Shown: piece after piece, positions 21,348 to 33,405 of the stretch
Layout: the number at the start of each line of letters is the position of its first letter
How positions within the stretch are numbered: the stretch's first letter is position 1
The notes under the pieces: model-generated
What the model was told of the DNA's origin: nothing
Seen by the model: only the letters and a program-made list of their open reading frames with translations
Database searches by the model: none
From: Iris pallida
Lineage: Eukaryota > Streptophyta > Magnoliopsida > Asparagales > Iridaceae
Assembly (NCBI GenBank): GCA_029216955.1
Contig: JANAVB010004031.1
Location: 186,001 to 250,000 of the forward strand
Length of the DNA stretch: 64,000 nucleotides
Reading direction: 5' to 3'
Translations under genes and position numbers: made by a program

Positions 21348-21930
21348 ATATTTTCATATAAAATTTGTTAGATTTGTAGAACGTGAGCCCGGGCACGTAT
21401 TTCGATACAAAGCGGGTCCCACTTTCTGGGTCAACGGAACTTTTTGACGCCGGCTCATCGGAATTCAATTCCGGATATACCGTTGAGTTTGTATCGTCAT
21501 TCTGGACTCGTTGACATATAATTTGCTAGGTTTTGGTGGACATTGGATCGGGCACGTATTTCGGTCCAAGTCAGATACCAATATCCGGGTCAACAGATCA
21601 TTTTGAGATCGGCTCATCGGAATCCAATTCCGGATATACCGTTGAGTTTGTATCATCATTCTGGACACGTTGACAGGTAGTTTGCTGAGTTTTGAGAACT
21701 TTGGCTCCGGCACGTATTTCCGTGCAAACCGGAATTCCAAGTTCTGGTCAACGGGCCAAATTGAGATCGGGTCAACGGAATCCAATTCTGGAGATACCGT
21801 TGGGTTCGTATCGTCATTCTGGTTTCGTGGACATATAATTTGTTATATTTTATTGACTTGTTTTCTTGCACGTTTTTCGGTGCAAAACGGCTCCGACACG
21901 GACACCGTTTTGACCTGAAATTACCTTTTT
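21348..21930. repeat. 158-bp tandem repeats within the D LTR, ~3.7 copies
   Basis: Unit starts at about 21348, 21506, 21665 and 21823. Each unit runs CGTTGACATATAATTTG, GCACGTATTTCGGTGCAA, GGTCAACGG, then AATTCCGGATATACCGTTGAG. The same array is in the 3' LTR (about 28380-28960). Roughly 1.6 units of a diverged version occur in the unrelated-looking LTR F (49310-49560). Minus-strand open frames over this array are by-products. Confidence 0.85.
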
Positions 21931-22282
21931 GCCCTTGTATCCAAATTGGACCGATGGGTAGGCTATCCTAGCTAATTTGACCATTCTGGATACGTTGGCG
22001 ATGTTTATTTCATCGTCCGACAATATTTGTTGATAGTTTCTCTGAGTTTAACCTTTTTATAATTAATTAATAATTAATTTATATAATGTTCGTATTTCGG
22101 GATTAGTACAACGAAACTGAGATCAGCCAATTCCAGTGATCTCACATCACTGAAATTGACAAGTTGGACACGTGGATCACTATAATAAGATTATCAACCT
22201 TACCGATAATCTTCTTATCTTGATTTGCGTGTCATAAGTTTCGACGTACAAATAACGAAGTACACTTTATATTAGACTAGAA

Positions 22283-22392
22283 TTGACCCTGTTTGACCAG
22301 AGTTGACCAGTTAACCCAAAGTCAACTGTAAGTCAACGCTTGACCTAGTTGACTAAATTATTGATCGGAGTTGACCTAGAGTCATTTTGACT
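22283..22392. promoter_or_regulatory. W-box cluster in D 5' LTR (nine TTGAC[C/T])
   Basis: Nine TTGACC/TTGACT hexamers in both orientations occur within 110 bp, about 80 bp upstream of a TATA-like TTTAAATAGG at 22470. The 3' LTR copy (about 29314-29422) has eleven. W-boxes are WRKY transcription-factor sites. Whether they act on transcription starting here is unknown. Confidence 0.7.
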
Positions 22393-23515
22393 TAGAAGAA
22401 CCTAGAATAATATAGATTGCCTATAGAGATTCATTTATTTTAACTTGAACACCTTGTAACCTGTGTTGCTTTAAATAGGACTCTGTGGCTTCAGTGGGAC
22501 CCCCTATACTTATCAGCTGTTCAGGTTATCGAGGCGAGTACATTCTCTGATCATTTTATATCCTGCTTAGAATTATTTTCTGCAGTAGATTACTTTACTT
22601 GTACTGTCATGATGGTCACACGAATTGGTACTATATAGATCCTTTCTTGAGATGTTATCCTTATGGAGCATCGGGTACTACGTGTTCTGTGCGTTTCACT
22701 TACATGGCGTATCACTATGCTTCTTGGTTCTTTGATCACTTACGACATATACTCTTATGATCGTAGTGTCTTCCTAGAATCTTACACTGTTGGGTAACCC
22801 CCAGAATCACCCATTTATGGGCATCCATGTATCACCCTACGGGGGCTTGTGCATGGAATCATATAACATAACCTGGCAGGATCCTTGTGTACTGATTGGG
22901 GGTACGGGGGAGTATAAGTAGACATGTGAATACTATCGAAGTAGTGTAGTATCAGAATCTCTTCCATAGTGTAGCATCAGAATCTCCTATGCCATTTACA
23001 TGTCTATGTTGTACTCTGACTCACTAGTCACATGATAGTTCTCTATCTATAGTAGATATTTCTATTACAGTTCTCTCTCTGTTTACATTCTGCATTTCTT
23101 TCAGTACCTATATCTTACTTTACTGCATGATTATATTTTCTAACCTGCTATGATCTGTTGAGATGTACTGTACTCGCTCCTGTCCTGACTGGACCTGTTG
23201 ATAAATTTTATAGATAGCCTGGAGGTGCCTGCTAGCCTAGAGGAGACACATTAGAGGATGTTTAGATAGTTGTTTCATTTGTTTGGAGTTGTATTTACTT
23301 TGTGTATTACTGTATATGAGTTTGAGGTGTATTTCTGGGTTTTTGTATCTTAGACACTTAGACTTCCATCTCCTGTATTTTTTTTGGATTTCATGTTTTA
23401 TCTATCCTTATCATGCTCTATCCTAGATGTGATTGAGACTGTATCTGCTATGTCACCCCCATTCGGGGAGTATAAACTGCTTGGCATTATAATGTTAGAT
23501 GTTGTGACCTAGGAC

Positions 23516-23595
23516 AGCATTCTACCGCCGACACTGCGGCGTAGGCTGGGCGTTGTTACGTTCTCGTACCCAAACAGTGGGTGCGGGTCGTGACA
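23516..23595 (+). repeat. Conserved LTR terminus with hairpin, shared by D and E
   Basis: The last 80 bp, containing TCTACCGCCGACACTGCGGC and GTGGGTGCGGGTCGTGACA, are nearly the same at the ends of both D LTRs and at the end of the E LTR (58482-58562). CCGCCG and CGGCGTA can pair into a short hairpin with a bulge. The surrounding LTR sequence of D and E is otherwise largely different. Confidence 0.75.
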
Positions 23596-26331
23596 CATTT
23601 TTAGTGGTGGCCTATGCAGGTCGAGTTTATGTAGTGGTATTAGAACTTGAGTACCACTACAGCCTGCAGTAGGATTAGGATATATTTTGAAGGTACTCAA
23701 TCATAATTAGGAACCCTTGAGAGACCACTACAGCCTGCCTGGGATGACCCTTGAGAATCTTATTTTAACTTCGATTTGAAAACTCTTTTTCCTTGATTTG
23801 ATTTAACTTTACTTTCTGTTGTTGAATTTGATTTTGATGGATTATTGTTGAATTTGGGTTTGTATTTATTGATTTTGATGGAAGATTGTTGAATTTTGAA
23901 TCTTGACGATTAGCTGTAGCATCCGAGTTTGTATTTATATGATTGAAGGATTTTGTTCATTTTTGATTTTGATGTTCGTTGATAAATTTGATTTTTGGGT
24001 ATTCATTGTTGATTTAATTTAATTTTTGGCAAGATGAAATTATATGGGCTAGGTCATCTGAGTTTTGGAATCTAGTCTTCTATAGTCACATTAGCCAGCA
24101 TGGTGAGGACATATAGTCTGACTCTGGATATATTTCTCGGGTGTGAGAATTTAAGGTTTTCGCAGCCAAGCATGTGGCACCGCAAAAATGTTAAATACCA
24201 TGATTCTAGAGATATGTGCATGAGTCAAGGGCTCTGTGATTATCGTAGCCTTGCTTACTAGTATGACGAGGATTTAGAGTACCATGATTTTGGATAGACG
24301 CATATGATTATCGGATTGCACCTTAAATATTTTTGAACATGTTTTCTCTACTTTTGTTTCAGTCATTCAAAAAAAAAGGAGAAAAGAATTATTATTTATT
24401 GTTTTGTCTAGTTTCCTATTATTTAACTCAGGAGTAAGTTTAGTTGGTTTTATAAACCTTGTGAAATTTCTTGCTAGGAGTTTTCATAATACAATAAATC
24501 GATGATTTTGCTAGACTTTATATGAATTTGATATTTTAACTCTGGATTTCAAAACGGTTCCTTCTTTAAACAGATAAGCAGAACCGATTTTATCGTTATT
24601 TCTTTCTTGCTATTATTCTTGTATTAAATAATAATGATAATAAAACTGTCTTGATTTCGTCAATCACCTGCTTGCAATCTTGGTAGGAATCTAAATGTTA
24701 GTCTTAACGTAGAATTAATTTTTTATTGGGACATGAGAATATGTATATGAATATATATATATAGCAGACACTTTGCCTAACACGTATGTATGCTACACTT
24801 GATTTTTCCACATATCTAGATACATATTGATATGTTGTTGATGTCCAAATTTTCATAACCAATATTTCTGGTTCTCTGCTTTTCCATGTTTAAATTCGTA
24901 ATTTAAATATAAATTTTATGTTATTATTTAGGTTTACATCACTGCACATGTATGTTATACGTAGGGTTTCAATTCAAAAGAATTTTGGTTGAAAATTTGT
25001 GTTTAAATTTGTCAAATTTAAGACTGTGTACATATTAACCTTTAATGCTGAGTTTCCAAATGTTTAGTCCAAATTGCTGTTTTATTTTCTTAAATGTAAT
25101 ATTTTGAGCTAGATGCATTGCGGTATGTAGGGATATAAATTCAGGTTTCGTATTCTTACATGTTAGGTGGTGATAAACATTGAGTTGGTTTTAATGTTCA
25201 AATTTCTCCAAAATCCTGAAAACTAGTTACATGTTAACATTTTCACATTGATTCCAAGTTTAGTTCAATTCAGATTTAATATGTAATATTGAACCGAATG
25301 CGTAGGTAAATGTATGGATAGTATGTTAGGGTTTCTTCTGTACTATGTTAGGATATTGGGAGCGTTGAGATTTGTTGTGATGTTTCAAAACCCTAAAATC
25401 TGAGACTGCATTATGTTAATATTACATTGGTTTAAATGTTAGCTTATTTTCAGATATATTTTTTTATATGTACTTGCTGAACTAAAACTGGATTTAACCT
25501 TTTGATACTAAGCTATAACCCTGTACAAGGACACACACACACTCTAACATAGTATATACTGTCATTTAACCTAACCCTTCCCCTCTATGTTATGATTATA
25601 TATCTATAAGGATATATATAGAGTTTATGCATATATGTTATAACGTATATAGATACATAACTAAATCTCTACCTCTTTATATATATGTGTATATGGTTAG
25701 CCATGCATGTTATGAGTAAATAAGTTGCGTATTGTAGATTGTTTAACCAAATGCCATGATTAGTGTAACTTGATAGCCATTGTTTTAAAACCCAATTTCT
25801 TATATACACTTTCATGTATACTCACGTACACACACGCCTACTATCTAACCATATGAACATGTCCCCATACACATGATGCTAGTTTTCCCTCTCTAACGCT
25901 CTCTTTGTATATATATTGTGATTGGATTTCAATGCAAGTGACTTTCAATTCTTTAACTTGTGATTTTGATTTTCTTGGGATAGTACTTTTTTTCTTCGAT
26001 GATTGGTAGTTACCTTCCTTTATTTTTATGAGTACCAGTTTTCATATGGGGTGGTAGACAACCTTACAGTTTTGATAGTTTGTTGTTACTGTAACTTCTC
26101 TAGTTAGCACCCTAGATTGCTTGTGTGTTTTGATACCCTATGACCATTTTGGTATTAGCACAACTAGTATACCTAGATGAGACTTCACTACCACCGTATG
26201 CCATGACCCTGTATGTCGTCCTTTTGATAACATGATTTGTTTTAATCTGGGACTTTGATTATGGGGGTTTGACCTAGAGGGAGTATGGACATTTTAATTT
26301 CGAGGACGGAATTTTTATAGGGTGGGTAGGA
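23596..26331 (+). other. Element D, non-coding interior
   Basis: It begins CATTTTTAGTGGTGGCC; a degenerate iMet-type word TGGTATTAGAAC lies about 40 bp in. It ends with a purine run GGGTGGGTAGGA before the 3' LTR. The 2.7 kb between are AT-rich, with many short CACAC and TATATA stretches, and no open frame resembling Gag, protease, RT, RNase H or integrase on either strand. No captured host gene was recognised. Confidence 0.85.
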
Positions 26332-29300
26332 TGTGAGCACCCTGAATTTCGGGTTGATTTTTTTATTTTATTTTATTTTCTGATTGATTGGTTTCGATAA
26401 ATAATTTATTCTGTTATTTTTCCTTAAGTGTACTTTTCCGTACCTTTTATATTAGGAGTGTCAGGGATGTTCAACTCTGGAAATCTTCATCGCGAGTTTT
26501 GGAGTGGACAGGATTACCGTCATGACGGTATATAGTGTCCCACTCAAACTTGTTCCCTTGTGCTCTTTTTGCTTCGCAGAACTTCGGGTCGATTTAGACC
26601 ATTTGATCATTAATTGATTTTTCCACTCTTTTCCTTGATCATTATTAGCACGTTACTGTGACTTTTAATTTGGGAGCGCAAGACCAGTCAGTTTCTTGAA
26701 ACCAACTCCTTATTGATGATCTACTCGAGACGCTCGTCACCCATGACCTTCGTGTCCTACTCAGACATGACATCTTGTGCTCCATTTGCTTCACACAACT
26801 TTCCTGACACGTGACCCGATTTTATTTCATCCCACGGTGTCACATTTATTTTCCAACTTGATTTGTGGGTCCCCTGTCGACCAAAACCTGTAAGCCCCAA
26901 CTATGGACATGGCCCACATTGAGCCTACTACCCGTCTGCCACTTGTGTCCCATTTATTGGAATCCCCATGTGCTACTTATTTGCCCATGATCATCAACAC
27001 CTATTTTTAATTCAATTATTGCTTAATGTCCGGTTTTGGATCCAATCCGGCTCCACTGAACCCAACCCCAGCTTCATTTTTCCTCTCTCATGATGCCCTC
27101 ATTTTTCTTGCCCAAAAATATTAATTATTCTTTTTACATATTTTTTCTATATTTATTGAAATTTCTATTTATTTAATTCCTTTTTGGAATGACAATTTCC
27201 CTCTAAATTAGTCCTAGCCATTTGATCATCCTAAGTAATCCTCACCCTCAATTTCCCTACATGGAACTTTTCCTCTACTTCTTCACAGCCATAGGCCGGC
27301 CCTAGCCCCAATGCAACCTTTCTTTCTCTCTCTCTTCCTCCCTCTCATTACTATTACTCCTTCTCTCTCTACATTTAATTCCTATAAACTCACACACAAC
27401 AAAGCCAACCAACAACAGCAGCAACCATTTCCTTCCCCCGACCTCCTTGGCCCGACCTCCGGCCACCCCCTGGCCATGGCCTGGCCGTCGGCCGACCTCT
27501 CCTCCATGCAGCCTCCTCCTCCTCCTCTTCTCTCCTCCTTCTCAACAACGTCACCACCACCTCTACATCACCATCACCGCCACCACCACTTCGCCACAGC
27601 CCCGACCACCACTCCATCCCCTCGTCGAGGTACGACCCATCCCCTCGTCGAGGCCATGGCCACCCCGCCGCTGCAGGCTGGCAGCCCCGTGCATCGCTGG
27701 CCGTCCCGTGCGTCGCTGCGCCGCCCGCGCACAGCCGCGCGTGCGCTGGCAGCGCTGCCGCGCCGCCGCCGGCGACGCGGTCGGCGTGGCCGACCCCCCC
27801 GTTGGCCGGGTGCATCCCCGGGACAGGCCCCATGGACGTCGTCCCTCTCCCCGACGCGTATCGGAGGCGATTCGTGCGTTTTGCACGACGTCCCGTCGTG
27901 ACGAGCTCGGAAACGAAGCTGAAATGTCGCTCCGTCGCAGTGACTTCGTGCGCGTTTTCCCAGAGATCCGACCGTTGGATCGGCAATTTTTTCGCTCGGT
28001 CATAATCTCGGTATATCCACCTTCAACCCTGTCAATTTTCGTCCGTTAATTTTATCGTTTGATACATCAAAATCGGCCACCAAGTTGACCGTTTAAATTG
28101 TATTAAATTTGGACAGTTTCGCGGGGCCAACTTCGTCAGCTTGTATCTCCTCTACCGCAGTTCCTTTTGGCGTGCTACCAGTTCCTGTGCGAAGCTGGTA
28201 TAACCCTCTTACTACCCCTCCAGTTTCGTTTCATTGTGAGCTTGTTTGATTGGTTGAATTCGACGCCAAAGTTGGCCGTCCGAATTCATAATTTCCAACT
28301 TGTAAAATTTCATTTTTGAACACGGGACTCCAGATTTCATTTCTGACGCCACCATTGGACTCGTAGCGTCGTTCTGCCATGTTTTCATATAAAATTTGTT
28401 AGATTTGGAGAACGTGGGCCCAGGCACGTATTTCGGTACAAAGCGGGTCCCACTTTCTGGGTCAACGGGACTTTTTGACGCCGGCTCATCGGAATCCAAT
28501 TCCGGATATACCGTTGAGTTCGTATCGTCATTCTGGACTCGTTGACATATAATTTGTTAGGTTTTGGTGGACATTGGATCGAGCACGCATTTCGGTGCAA
28601 GTTAGATACCAATATCCGGGTCAACAGGTCATTTTGAGATCGGCTCATCGAAATCCAATTCCGGATATACCGTTGAGTTCGTATCATCATTCTGGACTCG
28701 TTGACAGTTCGTTTACAGAATTTTGAGAAATTTGGCTCCGGCACGCATTTCCGTGCAAACCGGAATTCCAAGTTCTGGTCAACGGGCCAAATTGAGATCG
28801 GGTCAACGGAATCCAATTCTGGAGATACCGTTGGGTTCGTATCGTCATTCTGGTTTCGTGGACATATAATTTGTTATGTTTTATTGACTTGTTTTCTTGC
28901 ACGTTTTTCGGTGCAAAATGGCTCCGACACGGACACCGTTTTGACCCGAAATTATCTTTTTGCCATTGTGTCCAAATTGGACCGATGGGTAGACTATCCT
29001 AGCTAATTTGACCATTCTGGACACGTTGGCGATGTTCATTTCATTGTCCGACAATGTTTGTTGATAGTTTCTCTGAGTTTAACCTTTTTATAATTAATTA
29101 ATAATTAATTCATACAATGTTCGTATTTCGGGATTAGTACAACGAAACTGAGATCAGCCAATTCCAGTGATCTTACATCGCTGAAATTGACAAGTTGGAC
29201 ACGTGGATCACTATAATAAGATTATCAACCTTACCGATAATCTTCTTATCTCGATTTACGTGTCGTAAGTTTCAACGTACAAATAACGAAGTAGACTTTA

Positions 29301-30616
29301 TATTAGACTAGAATTGACCCTATTTGACCAGAGTTGACCAGTTGACCCAAAGTCAACTGTAAGTCAACGCTTGACCTAGTTGACTAAATTATTGACCGGA
29401 GTTGACCTAGAGTTATTTTGACTTAGAAAAACCTAAAATAATATAGATTGCCTGTAGAGATTCATTTATTTTAACTTGAACACCTTGTAACCTGTGTTGC
29501 TTTAAATAGGACTCTGTGGCTTCAGTGGGACCCCCTATACTTATCAGCTGTTCAGGTTATCGAGGCGAGTACATTCTCTGATAATTTCATATCCTGCTTA
29601 GAATTATTTCCTGCAGTAGATTACTTTACTTGTACTGTCACGATGGTCACACGGATTGGTACTATATGGATCCTTTCTTGAGATGTTATCCTTATGGAGC
29701 ATCGGGTACTACGTGTTCTGTGCGTTTCACTTACATGGCGTATCACTATGCTTCTTGGTTCTTTGATCACTTACGACATATACTCTTATGATCATAGAGT
29801 CTTCCTAGAATCTTACACTGTTGGGCAACCCCCAGAATCACCCATTTATGGGCATCCATGTATCACCCTACGGGGGCTTGTGCATGGAATCATATAACAT
29901 AACCTGGCTGGATCCTTGTGTACTGATTGGGGGTACGGAGGAGTATAAGTAGACATGTTAATACTATCCAAGTAGTGTAGTATCAGAATCTCTTCCATAG
30001 TATAGCATCAAAATCTCCTATGCCATTTACATGTCTATGTTGTACTCTGACTCACTAGTCACATGATAGTTCTCTATCTATAGTAGATATTTCTATTACA
30101 GTTCTCTCTCTGTTTACATACTGCATTTCTTTCAGTACCTGTATCTTACTTTACTGCATGATTATATTTTCTAACCTGCTATGATCTGTTGAGATGTACT
30201 GTACTCGCTCCAGTCCTGACTGGACCTGTTGATAAATTTTACAGATAGCCTGGAGGTGCCTGCTAGCCTAGAGGAGACACATTAGAGGATGTTTAGATAG
30301 TTGTTTCATTTGTTTGGAGTTGTATACTTTGTGGATTACTGTATATGAGTTTGAGGTGTATTTCTGGGTTTTTGTATCTTAGACTTCCATCTCCTGTATT
30401 TCTTTTGGATTTCATGTTTTATTTATCCTTATCATGCTCTACCCTAGATGTGATTGAGACTGTATCTGCTATGTCACCCCCATTCGGGGAGTATAAACTG
30501 CTTGGCATTATAATGTTAGATGTTGTGACCTAGGACAGCGTTCTACCGCCGACACTGCGGCATAGGCTAGGCGTTGTTACGTTCTCGTACCCAAACAGTG
30601 GGTGCGGGTCGTGACA
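26332..30616 (+). repeat. Element D, 3' LTR (4285 bp)
   Basis: Direct copy of the 5' LTR with scattered substitutions and small indels. One difference is an extra 18-bp-scale segment in the GC-rich block near 27435-27455 and again near 27690. It is bounded on the right by GATGG, the second target duplication copy at 30617-30621, after which element B resumes. Confidence 0.95.
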
Positions 30617-30621
30617 GATGG

Positions 30622-32172
30622 CCAGCAGGCTGTCACATCTGCAGGAGTTTATATGGGTACTCGGTCAAAGGCAAGGTTCCGTACGGACGACGATGAATCC
30701 CAAGCTGGGGGTAGTATTCCCTCAGAGTCTGAAGCGGATGACCCTCACACTGGGGGTAGCCTTCCAGAGGAAGATGATCCCTCTGAATCTGATGGCGACT
30801 ATCTGCCTCCTCTACCTGAAGATGAAGGACTGGTCCACTCGAAGACAGAAAGTATCAGCACCAGTTGTACTGTTTTCTCTATTCTTCCTCGCATGTTATC
30901 TACATACATGGCGGATGGAGAAAGACCTGAAGAAGCTAGTGATCAGACCAGCAAACGGCTAGAGGGTCTTGAAACAGCATTCGCCAAGATCACCGATATG
31001 CTTACCAGTATCATGGCAGTTCAAGCTGCTGGGGCTGTTCCTCCACCTCAACAAAACATCTTAGCCCACACTAGTCTCGTTCACAGCAACAACCGTCCTT
31101 CACTGCAAAAGGAGTATCATTCCGTTGCACCTCCTCCGAATCTTACAAATGCTGGGGGTGATCCTTCGCCAACAACGCCTGACAACCGTTCAGCAGCCAT
31201 TTCCCAACACCTTCTCAATCAAAAGATGAAAGTGATTCCCTGGTCGCTCGTCTCGATACCATCTCACACAAAGACGAGCTTCAGAAGATGGGGATATCTC
31301 AACCGTATCCTCCTGAGTGGGAGAACGCTACTTGCCCTCCTAACTATAAGCCGCTGACGCTGAATTCATTTGACGGGTTGACTTCTTCTCGTTAGCACAT
31401 GACCTACTTCAACACGCAGACTCTGCACTTGTCCAAAGATGATCCGTTCTTGTCGAAGCTGTTTATTAGCACCTTGGAGGGGGTAGCTTTTGAATGGTTT
31501 TGCAGTCTGCCTGACGGATGTATCAATTCATTCAAAGACTTGGAGAGATTGTTCGTCAATAGGTTTTACGAGAGCGGCATGCATGTTAGTATGTCCACCC
31601 TCATCGAGACCAAGCAAAGGAGGACTCAGTCTGTCATCGCCTTCATCGAACGCTTCAGGCGGCTAGTACTGAAGATGCCCTTCGGTATACCAGATTCAGA
31701 ACTTATGGATACTTGTCGACATAACTTCCTTCCTACAGTGAAGTTTTATCTGGGTATACATAAGTATGATACATGGCCCGCTTTCATTGGGGCCGCTGAT
31801 GCTACTAAAAACGACGTTCCTAACTTGGAACTACTGGGGTTGAAAACACCCAAATCCGAATTTCAAACTATCCCTGTTCGTGGGAGTAAAGGGAAAAAAG
31901 TCCTAAAGGTCGACACATCCAAAGGAGCTTCCAATTCTCAGGATGGCTCCGACAAGCCTAAGGAGACCTTCTCCTTTGACGAAGACGATGTCATTACCAT
32001 CTTCCACACATTGACGAAGGATAATAAGCTGACATTGCCTCCACCACGACGTCCTGCAGAGGTGAGCCAACTCAACGATCCCAAGTACTGTCTCTATCAT
32101 CAGTACGTGCATCACTCCACCAAGGACTGCATCGTCCTGAAGAAGAAGATACAATAGCTTATCGACAGCCAA
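30622..32172 (+). pseudogene. Element B, Gag (capsid-like core and CHHC knuckle)
   Basis: After the nested element the frame resumes with an acidic N-terminal region (30622-31357). A frameshift near 31250 leads into the capsid core: FISTLEGVAFEWFCSLPDG, FVNRFYES, TKQRRTQSVIAFIERFRRL. The C-terminal knuckle KYCLYHQYVHHSTKDC (32083-32130) has the C-x2-H-x4-H-x4-C spacing also seen in A. An in-frame TAG at 32155 follows the knuckle. Gag forms the virus-like particle and binds the RNA. The acidic region has short repeats of the type AGGSIP/TGGSLP. Confidence 0.85.
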
Positions 32173-32625
32173 GTGATCAACCTCGAAGCTGAAGACAAGG
32201 TCGTATCTTCTAACATGATCTTTCTTCAGTTTGGTGACTTTCCTCCCACAGAAGTCCCAGACGGCGTGGTCCCGATTCCCAAGGCAATAATGGAAGTCGT
32301 CAACCTACCGCCAGCTCGTAACTCAATATTGGTCCCGCTCACGACTGAACGTGGTGAGATCATATGGGTCCATCCGGACCTTGTGCAAGAAGTGACGCAC
32401 GGGGTAGTACCTCCCAAAGCAAAAATGGGCAAGAAGTACAAGTCATGCCATATGGTATCCTCTTCCATCTATGAGGTTCTATCTGGCAAGACACGTTCGG
32501 AGAAGACTTATCTTCGGACGTATGATCCCGCACAAGAAGAAGCAGTACCTCCTCAACCTCCTGCTGCCCCCATAAGCTCAGAAGTCGGCCCGTCTAAACC
32601 TCCAACTACGGATAAAGTCAAATAG
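32173..32625 (+). pseudogene. Element B, Gag-protease linker
   Basis: This piece is in frame with the knuckle before it and the protease after it; both joins are single TAG codons (32155 and 32623). It holds VVNLPPARNSILVPLTTERG, EIIWVHPDL and KKYKSCHMVSSS, all conserved in A and C. No enzymatic domain is recognised. It would be part of the Gag-Pol polyprotein. Confidence 0.8.
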
Positions 32626-32673
32626 AAAGAGACGCGGTTTGACAAGTCTCAGAAGGCGCCAGCTTCCGAAGGC

Positions 32674-33405
32674 ATGTATCGGCCCTATAACTTTGATATA
32701 CTGACTCAGCTAGCCAATACATCTGACAGGTTGTCTCTGTTCGATCTATTACGACTCTCCAAAGAAATACGAAAGGCCTTAAGTGAGGCATTACTACATG
32801 TCGACTCTTGCCTCGCCGAAGTCAAGGCCCCCGCTGAAGATCCTGTCTCCTGTCCCCACTGCCACAGTACCATAAAAGTGGTGCCCAACGTCACCTTCTC
32901 ACAGGAGGATATGCTACTAAAAAATAATCGTCATGATAGACCCCTGTACTATACAGGGTATATTGGGGCGATCAAGGTAGACCGCATGCACATCGATCCA
33001 GGATCCTCCCTCAGCATCATTCCTAGAAGTCTGCTTCAAATTCTGGGAATACTTCTGCACAAAATATCTGCAACCAACACAACTATCATGTCTTTCAATG
33101 CTCGTCGAAGCCATCCGCTGGGCAAGATCCGTCTCAAATGCCAGATCGGTGATCTCCGAACGGAGGTTTTCTGCTATGTGATCGATGCCAATATATCCTA
33201 CAATGTCTTGTTGGGATGTCCATGGTTACATGAGAACATGATCGTTCCTTTCACACTTCACCAATGCTTCAAATACGTCAACAGCGATGGTATCGTGAAG
33301 ACAGAGTTTGCCGATGTCGATCCTTTTAAGGGCATCGAAGCTTACTATGGTGATTCGGTACTTTGCCAATCTCAGCCCCCCCAAGGACGATGGAAACGAA
33401 GCTGA
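32674..33405 (+). pseudogene. Element B, aspartic protease
   Basis: The order is PYNFDILTQLANTSDRLSLF, a CPHCH pair, NRHDRPLYYTGYIGAIKVDR, then IDPGSSLSIIPRSLL (catalytic D-x-G-S-S) and the flap/C-terminal block GKIRLKCQIGDLRTEVFCYV ending LLGCPWLHEN. This is a complete retrotransposon protease in an open piece of 243 codons. It would cut Gag-Pol. Confidence 0.88.

Larger units (their letters stand above)
19332..23595 (+). repeat. Element D, 5' LTR (4264 bp)
   Basis: It starts TGTGAGCACCCTGAATTTT and ends GGTGCGGGTCGTGACA. Contents in order: a perfect palindrome (19515-19532); three loose copies of a GTCCCACTC...TTGTGCTC...TTTGC module (from about 19536, 19755, 19945); a CT-rich leader-like stretch (20315-20380); a GC-rich block (20450-20900); a 158-bp tandem array (about 21348-21930); nine W-boxes (22283-22392); a TATA-like TTTAAATAGG (22470); and a hairpin-bearing terminal 80 bp. 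Confidence 0.95.
19332..30616 (+). mobile_element. Element D: LARD-like non-autonomous LTR retrotransposon, 11.3 kb
   Basis: Two direct LTRs (19332-23595 and 26332-30616, both TGTGAGCACC...GTCGTGACA) enclose 2.74 kb with no open frame related to Gag or Pol. The element is flanked by GATGG duplications. The 3' LTR is preceded by a Tekay/Del-type segment (TTTCGAGGACGGAATTTTTA and a purine run). LTRs above 4 kb with a non-coding interior fit the LARD class. The two LTRs differ by a few percent by eye, including small indels, so insertion is old but not ancient and postdates element B. Confidence 0.93.

Noticed and set aside
21181..21871. Several minus-strand frames with repeated QRYIRNWIP motifs
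   Set aside because: They are shadows of the 158-bp tandem repeat in the D LTR.
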